Assembly: GCA_900544645.1 (NCBI GenBank)
Contig: UQWG01000028.1
Span: forward strand, 1 to 23,955
Direction: 5' to 3'
Source: an uncultured Collinsella sp.
Lineage (GTDB): Bacteria; Actinomycetota; Coriobacteriia; Coriobacteriales; Coriobacteriaceae
DNA length: 23,955 nt
Under the pieces are notes generated by a model that ran no database searches, was not told the DNA's origin, and saw only the letters and a program-made list of their open reading frames with translations. The translations under genes and the position numbers were made by a program. Shown piece after piece: positions 1 through 7,295 of this stretch (the stretch's first letter is position 1; every line of letters begins with the position of its first letter).

Positions 1-161
1 CAGGGAAGCGGGGCTGTCCCTCCCGGAATCGTCCAAATAGGTGTTGCCAATCCATCGGGGAACCTCCTCGTCACGGCCTCGCCGGTGTCCGCGTCGAGGG
101 CGCAGACGGTGGTCGACCTCAGGTGGACGTCCATCCCGAACGCGGTAGAATACTTTGGCAT
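1..161 (-). mobile_element. IS110-family transposase, 5' end only (runs off the left edge)
   Basis: Reading the minus strand from the ATG at 161, the frame stays open to the window edge (53 codons). It begins MPKYSTAFGMDVHLRSTTVC, followed by ALDADTGEAVTRRFPDG. The GMDVH segment followed by a short beta-strand and TGE matches the start of the DEDD (RuvC-like) catalytic domain of IS110-family transposases, whose first catalytic Asp lies in such a D-V-H motif. A GGGAGG ribosome binding site precedes the ATG. After RRFPDG the residues (LATPIWTIPGG) do not resemble the family as I remember it, so a frameshift or truncation just inside the gene is possible. The rest of the element is outside the window, so it cannot be said whether it is intact. 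IS110 elements move by a bridge-RNA-guided recombinase and lack long terminal inverted repeats. Confidence 0.6.
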
Positions 162-320
162 GGGAGCCTCCCAACCTCGTTGCGGCGCGGCTGCGCCTAT
201 GGCACTTCGACATCATTGTCGCAGCCCCGACCCGCGGTCACGAGCGGGGGCTCCTGCCTTTTCAGTGCTCTCGGATTGGGTCATAGTGTCTGTCGTTGCC
301 GAAACATCGGCGTTGCCGGA
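162..320 (-). ncRNA. Structured non-coding region upstream of the IS110-like gene; candidate bridge-RNA locus
   Basis: No gene is supported here. On the minus strand, immediately upstream of the transposase start, there are compact hairpins: CGACA-TCAT-TGTCG at 208-221, AGCCCC/GGGGCT arms at 223-228 and 247-252 with an inner GC-rich pairing, and GCCGA-AACA-TCGGC at 298-311. IS110-group elements are known to encode their bridge RNA in the non-coding end upstream of the recombinase gene. The assignment rests on position and hairpins only; guide loops and element ends were not identified. Confidence 0.3.
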
Positions 321-405
321 GTAGTCATTGGGGACGTTCTTAAATGACTAGTCGTTGGGGACGTTCTTGTTTGACTAGTCGTTTAAGAACGTCCCCAACG
401 ACTAC
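321..405. repeat. REP/BIME-like cluster: three 29-bp units, two direct and one inverted
   Basis: Units lie at 322-350, 349-377 and 376-404, so the period is 27 bp with 2-bp TA overlaps. Each unit starts TAGTC and ends GACTA and contains the core TTGGGGACGTTCTT; the third is inverted. Units two and three form a long palindrome with 20 identical bases per arm. The cluster as a whole is bounded by GTAG at 321-324 and CTAC at 402-405, the tetranucleotide that marks many REP sequences mobilised by RAYT (Y1-type) transposases. It ends about 90 bp upstream of recQ. A degenerate relative is seen at 21847-21875. Confidence 0.7.
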
Positions 406-457
406 CCGCAGAATGAGCGTGGCTGACAGCCGGGCGACGCCGGTCCGCGTGGCGGCG

Positions 458-463
458 TATAAT
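458..463 (+). promoter_or_regulatory. Candidate -10 element for recQ
   Basis: A perfect TATAAT lies 31 bp upstream of the recQ start codon. No convincing -35 hexamer is present at 16-18 bp spacing, so only the -10 is supported. Confidence 0.45.
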
Positions 464-494
464 CGGCGGCAGATGACTTGGACGTTAGGAAACC

Positions 495-2477
495 ATGACC
501 GATAGCATGCAGCAGATGGCGCTCGACACGCTCGGCGCCTATTTTGGCTACACCTCGTTTCGCCCGGGACAGGACCGCATGGTCGATGCGATCCTTGCCG
601 GTCGTGATGCGCTGGGTGTTATGCCCACGGGCGCCGGCAAGTCCATTTGCTACCAGGTGCCCGCGCTTATGCTGCCCGGCATCACCTTTGTGGTGAGCCC
701 GTTGCTGTCGCTTATGGAGGACCAGACCCGCGCGCTGCTCGCGGCGGGTGCGCGCCCCAGCTATCTCAACTCCAGCCTTACGCCGGCTCAGCAAAATACC
801 GTGCTCAAGCGGGCGCGCGAGGGCCGCTATCAGCTTATGTACGTGGCACCCGAGCGTCTGCTCGAGCCGCGCTTTCTGGCCTTTGCGCAGGAAGCTGCGG
901 CCGAAGGCGGCATCGGCGTTCCGCTCGTGGCTATTGACGAGGCCCACTGCGTGAGCCAGTGGGGCCAGGATTTCCGCCCCGCCTACCTGCAGATTCGCGA
1001 GTTCATCGATTCCCTGCCGCAGCGCCCCATCGTGGCGGCCTTTACCGCTACGGCGACCGAGCGCGTGCGTGCAGACATTCAGCAAATGCTCGGCCTGCAA
1101 AACCCCGCGACGGTGGTGACGGGTTTCGATCGCAAGAACCTCTACTTTGGTTGCGAGGAGATGGGCGACAAGGCCAAGACTGCCTGGGTGCGCGACTACG
1201 TGATTGCGCATTCGAGCGAGAGCGGCATCGTGTATTGCTCGACTCGCAAGACGGTCGATGCGCTGGCGGGCGAGCTTGCCGAGGCGCTGGGACCCAGCGG
1301 CATTCGCGTGGGCCGTTACCATGCCGGCATGGGCAACGACGCCCGCCGCCAAAGCCAGCGCGCCTTTATCGACGACGATATCCAGGTGATGGTTGCCACC
1401 AACGCCTTTGGCATGGGCATCGACAAGCCCAACGTGCGCTACGTGATCCACAACAACGTGCCCGAGAGCATCGAGGCCTACTACCAGGAGGCGGGCCGTG
1501 CCGGCCGCGATGGCGACCCGGCCAGCTGCCACTTGCTATGGAACGGCAACGATTTTCGCATGCGCCGCTTTCTGATCGATCGCGGCGATGCTGCCGATGA
1601 GGCGCTCGACGACGAGCAGCGCGCGTGGGCGCTCCAGAATCGCTACCGCCTGCTCAGCCAGATGGAGGGCTACTGCAATACCACCGGCTGCCTGCGCGAA
1701 TACATGCTGCGCTACTTTGGCGACGAGGCCGCGGCCGAGCATGCTGCTTCGGCTGGCGCGGGCGGCACCGCTACGGACGAGGTCGAGGGCTGTGGTAACT
1801 GCAGCAACTGCCTCACACAGTTCGAGGTCGAGGACGTCACCGATATGGCCCGCGCCGCCGTGCGCTATGTGGCCACGCGTCCCATGCGCTTTGGCAAGTC
1901 GCTGATCGCCGACGTGCTCCACGGCGGCAACACCGAGCGCATTCGCCAGATGCATCTGGACGAGGACCGCGGCTACGGTGAGCTGTCGAGCGAATCGGTC
2001 GGGCGCATCAAGGACATCATCGGCCAGCTGTGCGGTCGCGGTTATTTGGCCACCTCGCAGGGGCAGTACCCGGTCGTGGGACTGGGTCCGCGTGCCGGCG
2101 AGGTCGAGGACGAGGCGTTCGTCTTTACCGTTAAGCGTCGCGCGTCCAAGCGCAAGGCCTCGGCCCGCGCCCGCCGCGCCGTCGATCTGCTGCGCGAGGA
2201 GGCCGAGCTGGATCAGCGCCCGCGCGTTGGCGACGATGCCGAGCTGTTCGAGCGCCTGCGTGCCCTCCGCAAGGAGATCTCGACCGAGCTGGAGATGGCG
2301 CCGTATATGGTCTTTTCCGACAAGGCCCTGCGCGGCCTGTGCCGCCTGCGTCCGCAGACGCGCGAGGAACTGATCCAGGTCAACGGCATTGGCGAGAAAA
2401 AAGCCGACGCCTTTGGCGAGCAGTTTATGGCGGCGATTGAAGAATTTGAGTCCGAGCATGCGCGGGATGGAGCGTAA
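495..2477 (+). CDS. recQ: ATP-dependent DNA helicase RecQ
   Basis: Superfamily 2 3'-5' DNA helicase for recombination and replication-fork repair, cytoplasmic. The 660-aa protein has the full RecQ layout: motif 0 FGYTSFRPGQ (17-26), Walker A TGAGKS (45-50), DEAH box (148-151) followed by the aromatic-rich loop CVSQWGQDF, FTATAT (183-188), and the motif V/VI block ATNAFGMGIDKPNVRY...QEAGRAGRDG (301-340). The RQC zinc site is visible as C394, C399, C433, C436 and C439, with an unusually long insertion between the second and third Cys compared with E. coli RecQ. A winged-helix region and an HRDC domain (about 577-655, ending in GIGEKKADAFGEQF) follow. The ATG at 495 has AGGAAA just upstream. The GntR gene starts two bases after the stop, so the two are probably co-transcribed although their functions are not obviously linked. 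Confidence 0.95.
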   Translation: MTDSMQQMALDTLGAYFGYTSFRPGQDRMVDAILAGRDALGVMPTGAGKSICYQVPALMLPGITFVVSPLLSLMEDQTRALLAAGARPSYLNSSLTPAQQNTVLKRAREGRYQLMYVAPERLLEPRFLAFAQEAAAEGGIGVPLVAIDEAHCVSQWGQDFRPAYLQIREFIDSLPQRPIVAAFTATATERVRADIQQMLGLQNPATVVTGFDRKNLYFGCEEMGDKAKTAWVRDYVIAHSSESGIVYCSTRKTVDALAGELAEALGPSGIRVGRYHAGMGNDARRQSQRAFIDDDIQVMVATNAFGMGIDKPNVRYVIHNNVPESIEAYYQEAGRAGRDGDPASCHLLWNGNDFRMRRFLIDRGDAADEALDDEQRAWALQNRYRLLSQMEGYCNTTGCLREYMLRYFGDEAAAEHAASAGAGGTATDEVEGCGNCSNCLTQFEVEDVTDMARAAVRYVATRPMRFGKSLIADVLHGGNTERIRQMHLDEDRGYGELSSESVGRIKDIIGQLCGRGYLATSQGQYPVVGLGPRAGEVEDEAFVFTVKRRASKRKASARARRAVDLLREEAELDQRPRVGDDAELFERLRALRKEISTELEMAPYMVFSDKALRGLCRLRPQTREELIQVNGIGEKKADAFGEQFMAAIEEFESEHARDGA

Positions 2478-2479
2478 CG

Positions 2480-3235
2480 ATGGCATTCGACGATAAAACC
2501 GACCGCACTGACGTGCCCGCCGTGCCGCTGTACCAGCAGGTCATGGACGACCTAAAGGGCGAGATCGCGCGCGGCGTGTACCCTGCCGGCTCGCGCATCC
2601 CTGCCGAGATGGAGCTCGCGAAGTCCTACGGCGTGGGGCGCATCACCGTGCGCCGTGCCATCGAGGAGCTGTCGCGTGCGGGGTATCTCAACCGCCAGCA
2701 GGGGAGGGGCACCTTTGTGTGCGCCCCCAAGCTCAAACGCAAGATTCGCCAGAAGGGTGACGTCCAGAGCTTTACTGAGGGTTGTGCTGCCAACGACATG
2801 GTGCCGGGTGCGCGTCTGGTGTCGCGCACGGTGGTCGCGGCGACGCACGAGGATGCGGCGTTCTTTGGCGTGGAGCCCGGCTGCGAGCTTATCGTGGTCG
2901 AGCGCGTGCGCACGGCCGATGGCATCCCCGTCATGCTCGAGAACAACGCCTTTGTGCTCGCCGACCATCCCTACCTGCAGACGCTGGCCGACGAGGACCT
3001 CACCGATAACTCAATCTTTGCGCTCGTTGCCGAGCATTCGGGTCGCGCGCCGCTCAAGTCCGACCCCTGCACCGTGGAGATTGCGCTTGCCGATGCTCAG
3101 ACGGCCCCGCTGCTGGAGGTGCCGGTCGGCGAGCCGCTCTTCTATATGGAGGCCTACTTTACCGACGCCGGCGGGCGCCCTCTACTGCTCGGCCGCCAAA
3201 AGATCGTGGGCTCGCGCTACGTCTTCGACATCTAA
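2480..3235 (+). CDS. GntR family transcriptional regulator with UTRA domain (HutC/FrlR type)
   Basis: The 251-aa protein has an N-terminal GntR winged helix (about residues 13-80: YQQVMDDLKGEIARGVYPAG, then SRIPAEMELAKSYGVGRITV, ending in the wing QGRGTFV) and a C-terminal UTRA effector domain (about 100-245), which in this family usually binds a sugar phosphate or other small metabolite. The start is set by GGATGGAG at the end of recQ, two bases after the recQ stop. The next gene, 144 bp downstream, is an SIS-domain sugar-phosphate enzyme resembling FrlB, and in enteric bacteria and bacilli a GntR/UTRA protein (FrlR) controls the frl genes. Control of the downstream gene through the repeats at 3250-3323 is therefore the likely role. 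Ligand and target are inferred. Confidence 0.9.
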   Translation: MAFDDKTDRTDVPAVPLYQQVMDDLKGEIARGVYPAGSRIPAEMELAKSYGVGRITVRRAIEELSRAGYLNRQQGRGTFVCAPKLKRKIRQKGDVQSFTEGCAANDMVPGARLVSRTVVAATHEDAAFFGVEPGCELIVVERVRTADGIPVMLENNAFVLADHPYLQTLADEDLTDNSIFALVAEHSGRAPLKSDPCTVEIALADAQTAPLLEVPVGEPLFYMEAYFTDAGGRPLLLGRQKIVGSRYVFDI

Positions 3236-3244
3236 CGTCCACAG

Positions 3245-3324
3245 ATAGAACAACATAGAACAAATTTGCCGAGATGACTTCACGGGCGTTGTTGCACGTG
3301 CTATAAATAGGACAACATAGAACG
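3245..3324 (+). promoter_or_regulatory. Candidate GntR operators and promoter of the SIS-domain gene
   Basis: The 12-mer ACAACATAGAAC occurs exactly twice, at 3250-3261 and 3312-3323, with an additional ATAGAACA at 3245-3252. The second copy lies just after a -10-like TATAAA at 3302-3307 (weak -35 TTCACG at 3279-3284, 17-bp spacing), where a bound repressor would block initiation. The placement suggests operators for the upstream GntR protein, but binding is inferred. Confidence 0.45.
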
Positions 3325-3350
3325 ACAGCAGGTACGAGCTGTCGTCGTTC
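3320..3350 (+). other. Leader hairpin with two alternative stems upstream of the SIS gene
   Basis: ACGACAGC (3322-3329) pairs perfectly with GCTGTCGT (3338-3345). GAACGAC (3320-3326) can instead pair with GTCGTTC (3344-3350). The structure would sit in the 5' leader about 20 nt before the AAGGAGG ribosome binding site. It may stabilise the mRNA or be part of an operator; no function is assigned. Confidence 0.35.
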
Positions 3351-3379
3351 AAAGCCGCCCCACAAGGAGGAGCATCAGC

Positions 3380-4348
3380 ATGAACGCACACGATCTGGTT
3401 CAGGAAATCATCGAGCGCAAGGGCAAGGTCGAGAACGTCTTTTGGATCGCCTGTGGCGGTTCGATGATCGACCTCATGCCGGCTAACGAACTGCTCAAGC
3501 GCGAGGCCACCACGTTTACCTCGACGGTCTATACGGCGCGCGAGTTTTGCCTGATGGCTCCCAAGAGTCTTGGCGAGAAGTCGCTCGTCATCGCCTGCAG
3601 CCACAGCGGCAACACGCAAGAGGTCGTTGACGGCTGCGAGATGGCGCTGGTCGCCGGTGCCGAAGTCGTTGCCCTCACCGACTGCGAGGGCTCAAAGATC
3701 GACAACGGCAAGTGGACTACCTGGGTCTATCCGTGGGGTGAGGGTGTGTCGCAGGCTGGGGTGCCGCAGGGCATCGGTGCTCTGATCGCCGCCGAGTTGC
3801 TCGACCAGCAGGAAGGCTACGAGGCACTCGCCGACATGTATGAGGGCCTCAAGCAGATGGATGCGCTGCTGCCCGCCGCCCGTGAGAAGGTCAACGCCGA
3901 GCTGGGCGCCCGCTTTGCCGAGCTCTGCCAGCAGCACAAGTTCTTCTATATCCTGGGCTCCGGCCCCAACTTTAGCCAGACCTACGCTATGGCCATCTGC
4001 TCGCTCATGGAGATGCAGTGGCAGCACTGCTGCTACATCCACTCCGGCGAGTATTTCCACGGTCCTTTCGAGGCTACCGAGCCCGGCGTGTTCTACTTTG
4101 TGCAGCTCGGATCGGGCGAGTGCCGCCCCATGGAGGAGCGCGCGCTGGCGTTCCTCAACACGCACACCGATACGGTCATGGTGCTCGACGCGCTCGAGTA
4201 CGGCGTAGGCGAGGTGCCCGCCAGCGTGCGTTCGTACCTGGAGCCGATCTTCTTCTACAACATGAGCTGCGAACTGCGTGCCGCTCGCGGCAAGGTGTTC
4301 GACCACAGCCCCGAGGTTCGTCGCTACATGGGCATCGAGCAGTACTAG
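3380..4348 (+). CDS. SIS-domain protein, FrlB-like (fructosamine-6-phosphate deglycase or related sugar isomerase)
   Basis: The 322-aa cytosolic protein has two SIS (sugar isomerase) folds. The first has the phosphate-binding CSHSGNTQEVV (73-83) after a CGGS loop (25-28); the second contains LGSGPNFSQTYA (192-203) and the motif HSGEYFHGPFE (221-231), which is typical of the FrlB/AgaS-like branch that cleaves or isomerises sugar-amine 6-phosphates. FrlB converts fructoselysine-6-phosphate to glucose-6-phosphate and lysine. A strong AAGGAGG precedes the ATG. No kinase, PTS or other transporter is nearby, so the substrate could equally be another amino-sugar or fructosamine phosphate supplied from elsewhere. 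The GntR/UTRA regulator directly upstream supports an inducible catabolic role. The SIS assignment is firm, the exact substrate is not. Confidence 0.8.
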   Translation: MNAHDLVQEIIERKGKVENVFWIACGGSMIDLMPANELLKREATTFTSTVYTAREFCLMAPKSLGEKSLVIACSHSGNTQEVVDGCEMALVAGAEVVALTDCEGSKIDNGKWTTWVYPWGEGVSQAGVPQGIGALIAAELLDQQEGYEALADMYEGLKQMDALLPAAREKVNAELGARFAELCQQHKFFYILGSGPNFSQTYAMAICSLMEMQWQHCCYIHSGEYFHGPFEATEPGVFYFVQLGSGECRPMEERALAFLNTHTDTVMVLDALEYGVGEVPASVRSYLEPIFFYNMSCELRAARGKVFDHSPEVRRYMGIEQY

Positions 4349-4401
4349 GTACCGGGAAAAGTATTCACCTTCGATTCGCAAGGGCACTGCGTGAGTCAAA
4401 A

Positions 4402-4439
4402 AAGCGGGCCGCGCCGGGAATTTCCGGCGCGGCCCGCTT
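4402..4439 (-). terminator. Rho-independent terminator, mainly for the minus-strand dehydrogenase gene
   Basis: A perfect 16-bp stem (AAGCGGGCCGCGCCGG at 4402-4417 pairing with 4424-4439) has a 6-nt loop. Read on the minus strand it is followed by six T residues, so it terminates the dehydrogenase transcript; it may also stop plus-strand readthrough from the SIS gene. The 11-mer GATTCGCAAGG occurs on both sides of it (4373-4383 and 4453-4463). Confidence 0.85.
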
Positions 4440-4480
4440 AGTATCGCGCTTAGATTCGCAAGGTTGCGGCGGCCGGCGGC

Positions 4481-5458
4481 CTACTTCGCGTCGTATGCCT
4501 CGGTGTCCCACCAGTCGAGCTGTGCGATGTTGTCGCGGATGTGCTGGCAGCTCTTGTGGAAGCCCTCGAGCTCGTGCTCGGACAGGTCGAGCGTGTAGAC
4601 CTCCTCGACGCCCTCGGCACCGATCACGCACGGCAGGGAGGTGAAGATGCCCTCCTCGCCATACTGGCCGGTCATGAGCGTGGAGGCGGAAAGCACGGCG
4701 TGCTCGTTGTGCAGCACGGCGGCGCAGACGCGCGCGGCGGAGTTGGCGACGGCGTACTCGGTGCACTGCTTGCCCTGGTAGGTTACGTAGCCGCCCTTGC
4801 GCGCGAGCTCCTCGATCTCCATGTGGTCGAAGTCATACTTGTCGGGGTTCTCGGCCTGAAGTTCGTTGAGGCTCTTGCCGGCGATGGTCGCGGCCTTAAA
4901 GGCGGCCAGCTGGCTAAAGCCATGCTCGCCGATCATGTAGGCGTCGATGGACTTGGGGCTCACGCCGACCTTCTTGGAGATCTCGGTGCGCAGGCGGGCG
5001 GAGTCCAGGCCGCAGCCCGAGCCGATGATCTTCTTGGGATCGTAGCCGGTCAGGTGCCACAGCTCGGTGCACACGACGTCGCAGGGGTTGGAGATGCTCA
5101 CGAAGATGCCGTCAAAGCCGGCGTCGACGATGCGCTTGGCAAAGGTGCGGGCGGCGTCGGTGGTAAAGAACAGCTCGCCGTCGCGGTTGCCGGCGGCAAG
5201 CGCGACCTTGCCGGCGGCGTTGACGATGACGTCGCAGCAGGCCAGCTCCTCGTAGTGGTCGTAGCAGTTGACGATCTTGGTGTTGTACGGGACAAACGAA
5301 AGGGAGTCGCGCAGGTCCTGGACCTCGGACGTCACCTTGGCCTCGTTGATATCGCACAGGTACAGCTCATCGGCAATGCCCTGCATGAGCAGGCTGTTGG
5401 CGACATGTGCTCCTACGTGGCCCTGGCCGACCACACCTATCTTACGCGTCTGGTACAT
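4481..5458 (-). CDS. NAD-dependent L-2-hydroxyacid dehydrogenase (LDH/MDH superfamily, L-HicDH-like)
   Basis: The 325-aa protein reduces a 2-keto acid with NADH, or the reverse. The Rossmann motif GVVGQGHVG is at 8-16 and Asp36 (LYLCDIN) predicts NAD over NADP. Arg155 in DSARLR and the catalytic His179 in IGEHG are present. The mobile substrate loop reads AAGKVALAAGNRDGELF (81-97) instead of the canonical LDH form with QxPGETR; an insertion-type loop of this sort is characteristic of Lactobacillus L-2-hydroxyisocaproate dehydrogenase, so branched or larger 2-keto acids are plausible substrates, with lactate or malate as alternatives. The start MYQTRKIG is chosen because AAAGGA lies 7 nt upstream; the open frame upstream of it looks non-coding. 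It is a single-gene unit, divergent from metA and ending in the terminator at 4402. Confidence 0.88.
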   Translation of the reverse strand: MYQTRKIGVVGQGHVGAHVANSLLMQGIADELYLCDINEAKVTSEVQDLRDSLSFVPYNTKIVNCYDHYEELACCDVIVNAAGKVALAAGNRDGELFFTTDAARTFAKRIVDAGFDGIFVSISNPCDVVCTELWHLTGYDPKKIIGSGCGLDSARLRTEISKKVGVSPKSIDAYMIGEHGFSQLAAFKAATIAGKSLNELQAENPDKYDFDHMEIEELARKGGYVTYQGKQCTEYAVANSAARVCAAVLHNEHAVLSASTLMTGQYGEEGIFTSLPCVIGAEGVEEVYTLDLSEHELEGFHKSCQHIRDNIAQLDWWDTEAYDAK

Positions 5459-5669
5459 ATATGTATCCTTTCGGCCGAGTTTTTCGCGTCGAACCATTGT
5501 AGCGTCCTGATGCCACTTTGCTAGGCTAAAGTGCCGTAGATTTTTGGGACATGCCTTAATCTCTACTTTTGGAGTGATTTGGGCCGCTGACGGCATCGCT
5601 GGGCGATGTACTCGCGCGGATGGGGCCGCTCGTTGTACCATAGCTGCAACTGACTCGTAAGGAGCATCC

Positions 5670-6596
5670 ATGCCCATTCGCATCCCCGACGCCCTCCCTG
5701 CTGCCGCGCAGCTCGAGAGCGAGAACATCTTTGTCATGACCGAGTACCGCGCGCTGCACCAGGACATCCGTCCGCTGCGCGTGCTCATCCTCAACCTCAT
5801 GCCCACCAAAATCGCCACCGAGACGCAGATCATGCGCAAGCTCTCCAACACGCCGCTGCAGGTGGAGGTGGACCTGCTGCGCACCAAGACGCACGAGGCC
5901 ACGCACGTGAGCGCCGGCCACCTGGAGACGTTCTACCGCACGTTCGACGACATCCGCGACATCCACTACGACGGTCTGATCATCACGGGCGCGCCGGTGG
6001 AGCAGATGCCGTTCGAGGAGGTCGACTACTGGCCCGAGCTCTGCCAGATCATGGATTGGTCCACCACGCACGTGCACTCTACGCTGCACATTTGTTGGGG
6101 TGCGCAGGCGGGGCTCTACCATCATTACGGTATCCAGAAGTACGACCTGCCGGCAAAGGCGAGTGGCGTGTTCGAGCATTATCTGGTGAAGCCGCAAAGC
6201 CCGCTGGTCCGCGGCTTCGACGACCGTTTCTATGCCGTGCATTCGCGCAACACCGATGTGCGTCGCGAGGACGTGGAGGCCGAGCCGCAGCTTGAGGTCG
6301 TGGCCGTGTCCGATGAGGTGGGCCTGTACATCGTCAAGTCGACCGACAGCCGCCGCTTCTTTGTCTTCGGACATCCCGAGTACGATACCGACACACTGCG
6401 CTTGGAGTACGAGCGCGACGTGAAGCGCGGGCTCAACCCTCAGGTGCCGGCGCATTACTTCCCGAATGACGACCCCACGGCCGAGCCGCGCAACGTCTGG
6501 CGCAGCCAGGCTCAGTTGCTCTACACCAACTGGCTCAACTACTACGTCTACCAGACCACGCCTTACGACCTAGCCCGCGCCGGCGAGGAGCACTAG
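5670..6596 (+). CDS. metA: Homoserine O-acyltransferase MetA (predicted O-acetyltransferase)
   Basis: First committed enzyme of methionine synthesis; it acylates the hydroxyl of L-homoserine from an acyl-CoA. The 308-aa length matches the family. The catalytic Cys142 lies in ICWGAQAGLYHHYG and the His/Glu pair is H235 and E237 in FGHPEYDTDTL. Residue 111 is Glu (ITGAPVEQMPFEEVDYW). In this family Glu111 is known to favour acetyl-CoA (Bacillus cereus-like MetA) whereas Gly111 favours succinyl-CoA (E. coli). I therefore predict acetyltransferase activity despite the usual annotation as succinyltransferase. TAAGGAG lies 8 nt before the ATG. No SAM riboswitch or other recognised leader is visible in the 211-bp divergent region shared with the dehydrogenase gene. 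Confidence 0.95.
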   Translation: MPIRIPDALPAAAQLESENIFVMTEYRALHQDIRPLRVLILNLMPTKIATETQIMRKLSNTPLQVEVDLLRTKTHEATHVSAGHLETFYRTFDDIRDIHYDGLIITGAPVEQMPFEEVDYWPELCQIMDWSTTHVHSTLHICWGAQAGLYHHYGIQKYDLPAKASGVFEHYLVKPQSPLVRGFDDRFYAVHSRNTDVRREDVEAEPQLEVVAVSDEVGLYIVKSTDSRRFFVFGHPEYDTDTLRLEYERDVKRGLNPQVPAHYFPNDDPTAEPRNVWRSQAQLLYTNWLNYYVYQTTPYDLARAGEEH

Positions 6597-6630
6597 GCTG
6601 CGACTGTGGCCGTGGCTGATGTGACGGCGG

Positions 6631-7227
6631 TTAGGCGCTGATGATGTTGGGTAGCGGCAGGTCGTGGGCATCGGTGGGGACGTGGTTGATGCGTTGTTCG
6701 TCGAAGGCGATGCCGACGATTTGACATACGGGCGAGAGCATGGGCAGGTAGCGGTCATAGCAGCCGCCGCCGTAGCCCAGGCGCGCGCCGGTTTGATCGA
6801 AGGCCACGAGCGGCACAACAATCATGTCGAGTGCTTCGGCAGGCACGATGGGGAAGCGGTCGCTGTCGATGTCCGTGGCCGCGAAGGCCCTCGCGGGGTG
6901 GGCGATAAACGGAGCCGCGGACGCATCGTCGGCGGCAACTGCTCGCATGCACATGCGCTGGCCACAAGCTGCGGCATCAATTGCCGAGAGCATGCACGGA
7001 TAGGCCACGCGCCAGCCGCGTTTGGCGGCCGCAGCGGCAAACGCGGCTGGGTCGACTTCGGAGCCCATCGCGGCATAGATGGCAACGGTGTGCGGCGCCG
7101 CGGCATCCAAGCGATCCAACAGCTCAACAAGCCGCGCGCAGATAACGGCAGACTTCGCTGCCCGCAAGTCCAAATCAAGAGCATCACGCCGGGCAATCAC
7201 CGCTCGCCGCAATTTAGCCTTGTCCAT
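6631..7227 (-). CDS. 5-formyltetrahydrofolate cyclo-ligase
   Basis: Converts 5-formyl-THF to 5,10-methenyl-THF with ATP, returning the storage folate to one-carbon metabolism. The 198-aa size fits the family. The signature LGYGGGCYDRYL (150-161), which forms the nucleotide/folate-binding loop, is intact, as are the N-terminal KAKLRRAVIARRDAL helix and the internal YAAMGSEVDP segment. The ATG at 7227 is chosen because AGGAGG is 6 nt upstream; the in-frame ATG at 7254 would put that site inside the gene. It converges with metA, with only 34 bp between the stops. The folate link to methionine synthesis next door may be coincidental. Confidence 0.92.
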   Translation of the reverse strand: MDKAKLRRAVIARRDALDLDLRAAKSAVICARLVELLDRLDAAAPHTVAIYAAMGSEVDPAAFAAAAAKRGWRVAYPCMLSAIDAAACGQRMCMRAVAADDASAAPFIAHPARAFAATDIDSDRFPIVPAEALDMIVVPLVAFDQTGARLGYGGGCYDRYLPMLSPVCQIVGIAFDEQRINHVPTDAHDLPLPNIISA

Positions 7228-7295
7228 CCCAACCTCCTCTAGCAAACCTGCCAAAAAGTGACAGGCTTATTTTGGCTGGTTTTATCTGGGCAAAC

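Noticed and set aside
402..1532. Long open frame on the minus strand inside recQ
   Set aside because: Shadow of the GC-rich recQ codons; no family resemblance, and recQ is certain.
4541..5524. Open frame of 327 codons on the plus strand opposite the dehydrogenase gene
   Set aside because: Ala/Gly/Val/Leu-rich antisense shadow of a clear dehydrogenase.
5459..5669. SAM riboswitch or S-box in front of metA
   Set aside because: No S-box conserved blocks or terminator pair are visible in the 211-bp divergent region.
5459..5902. N-terminal extension of the dehydrogenase frame
   Set aside because: The MYQTRKIG start with a ribosome binding site begins the Rossmann strand directly, as in the family; the upstream residues look random.
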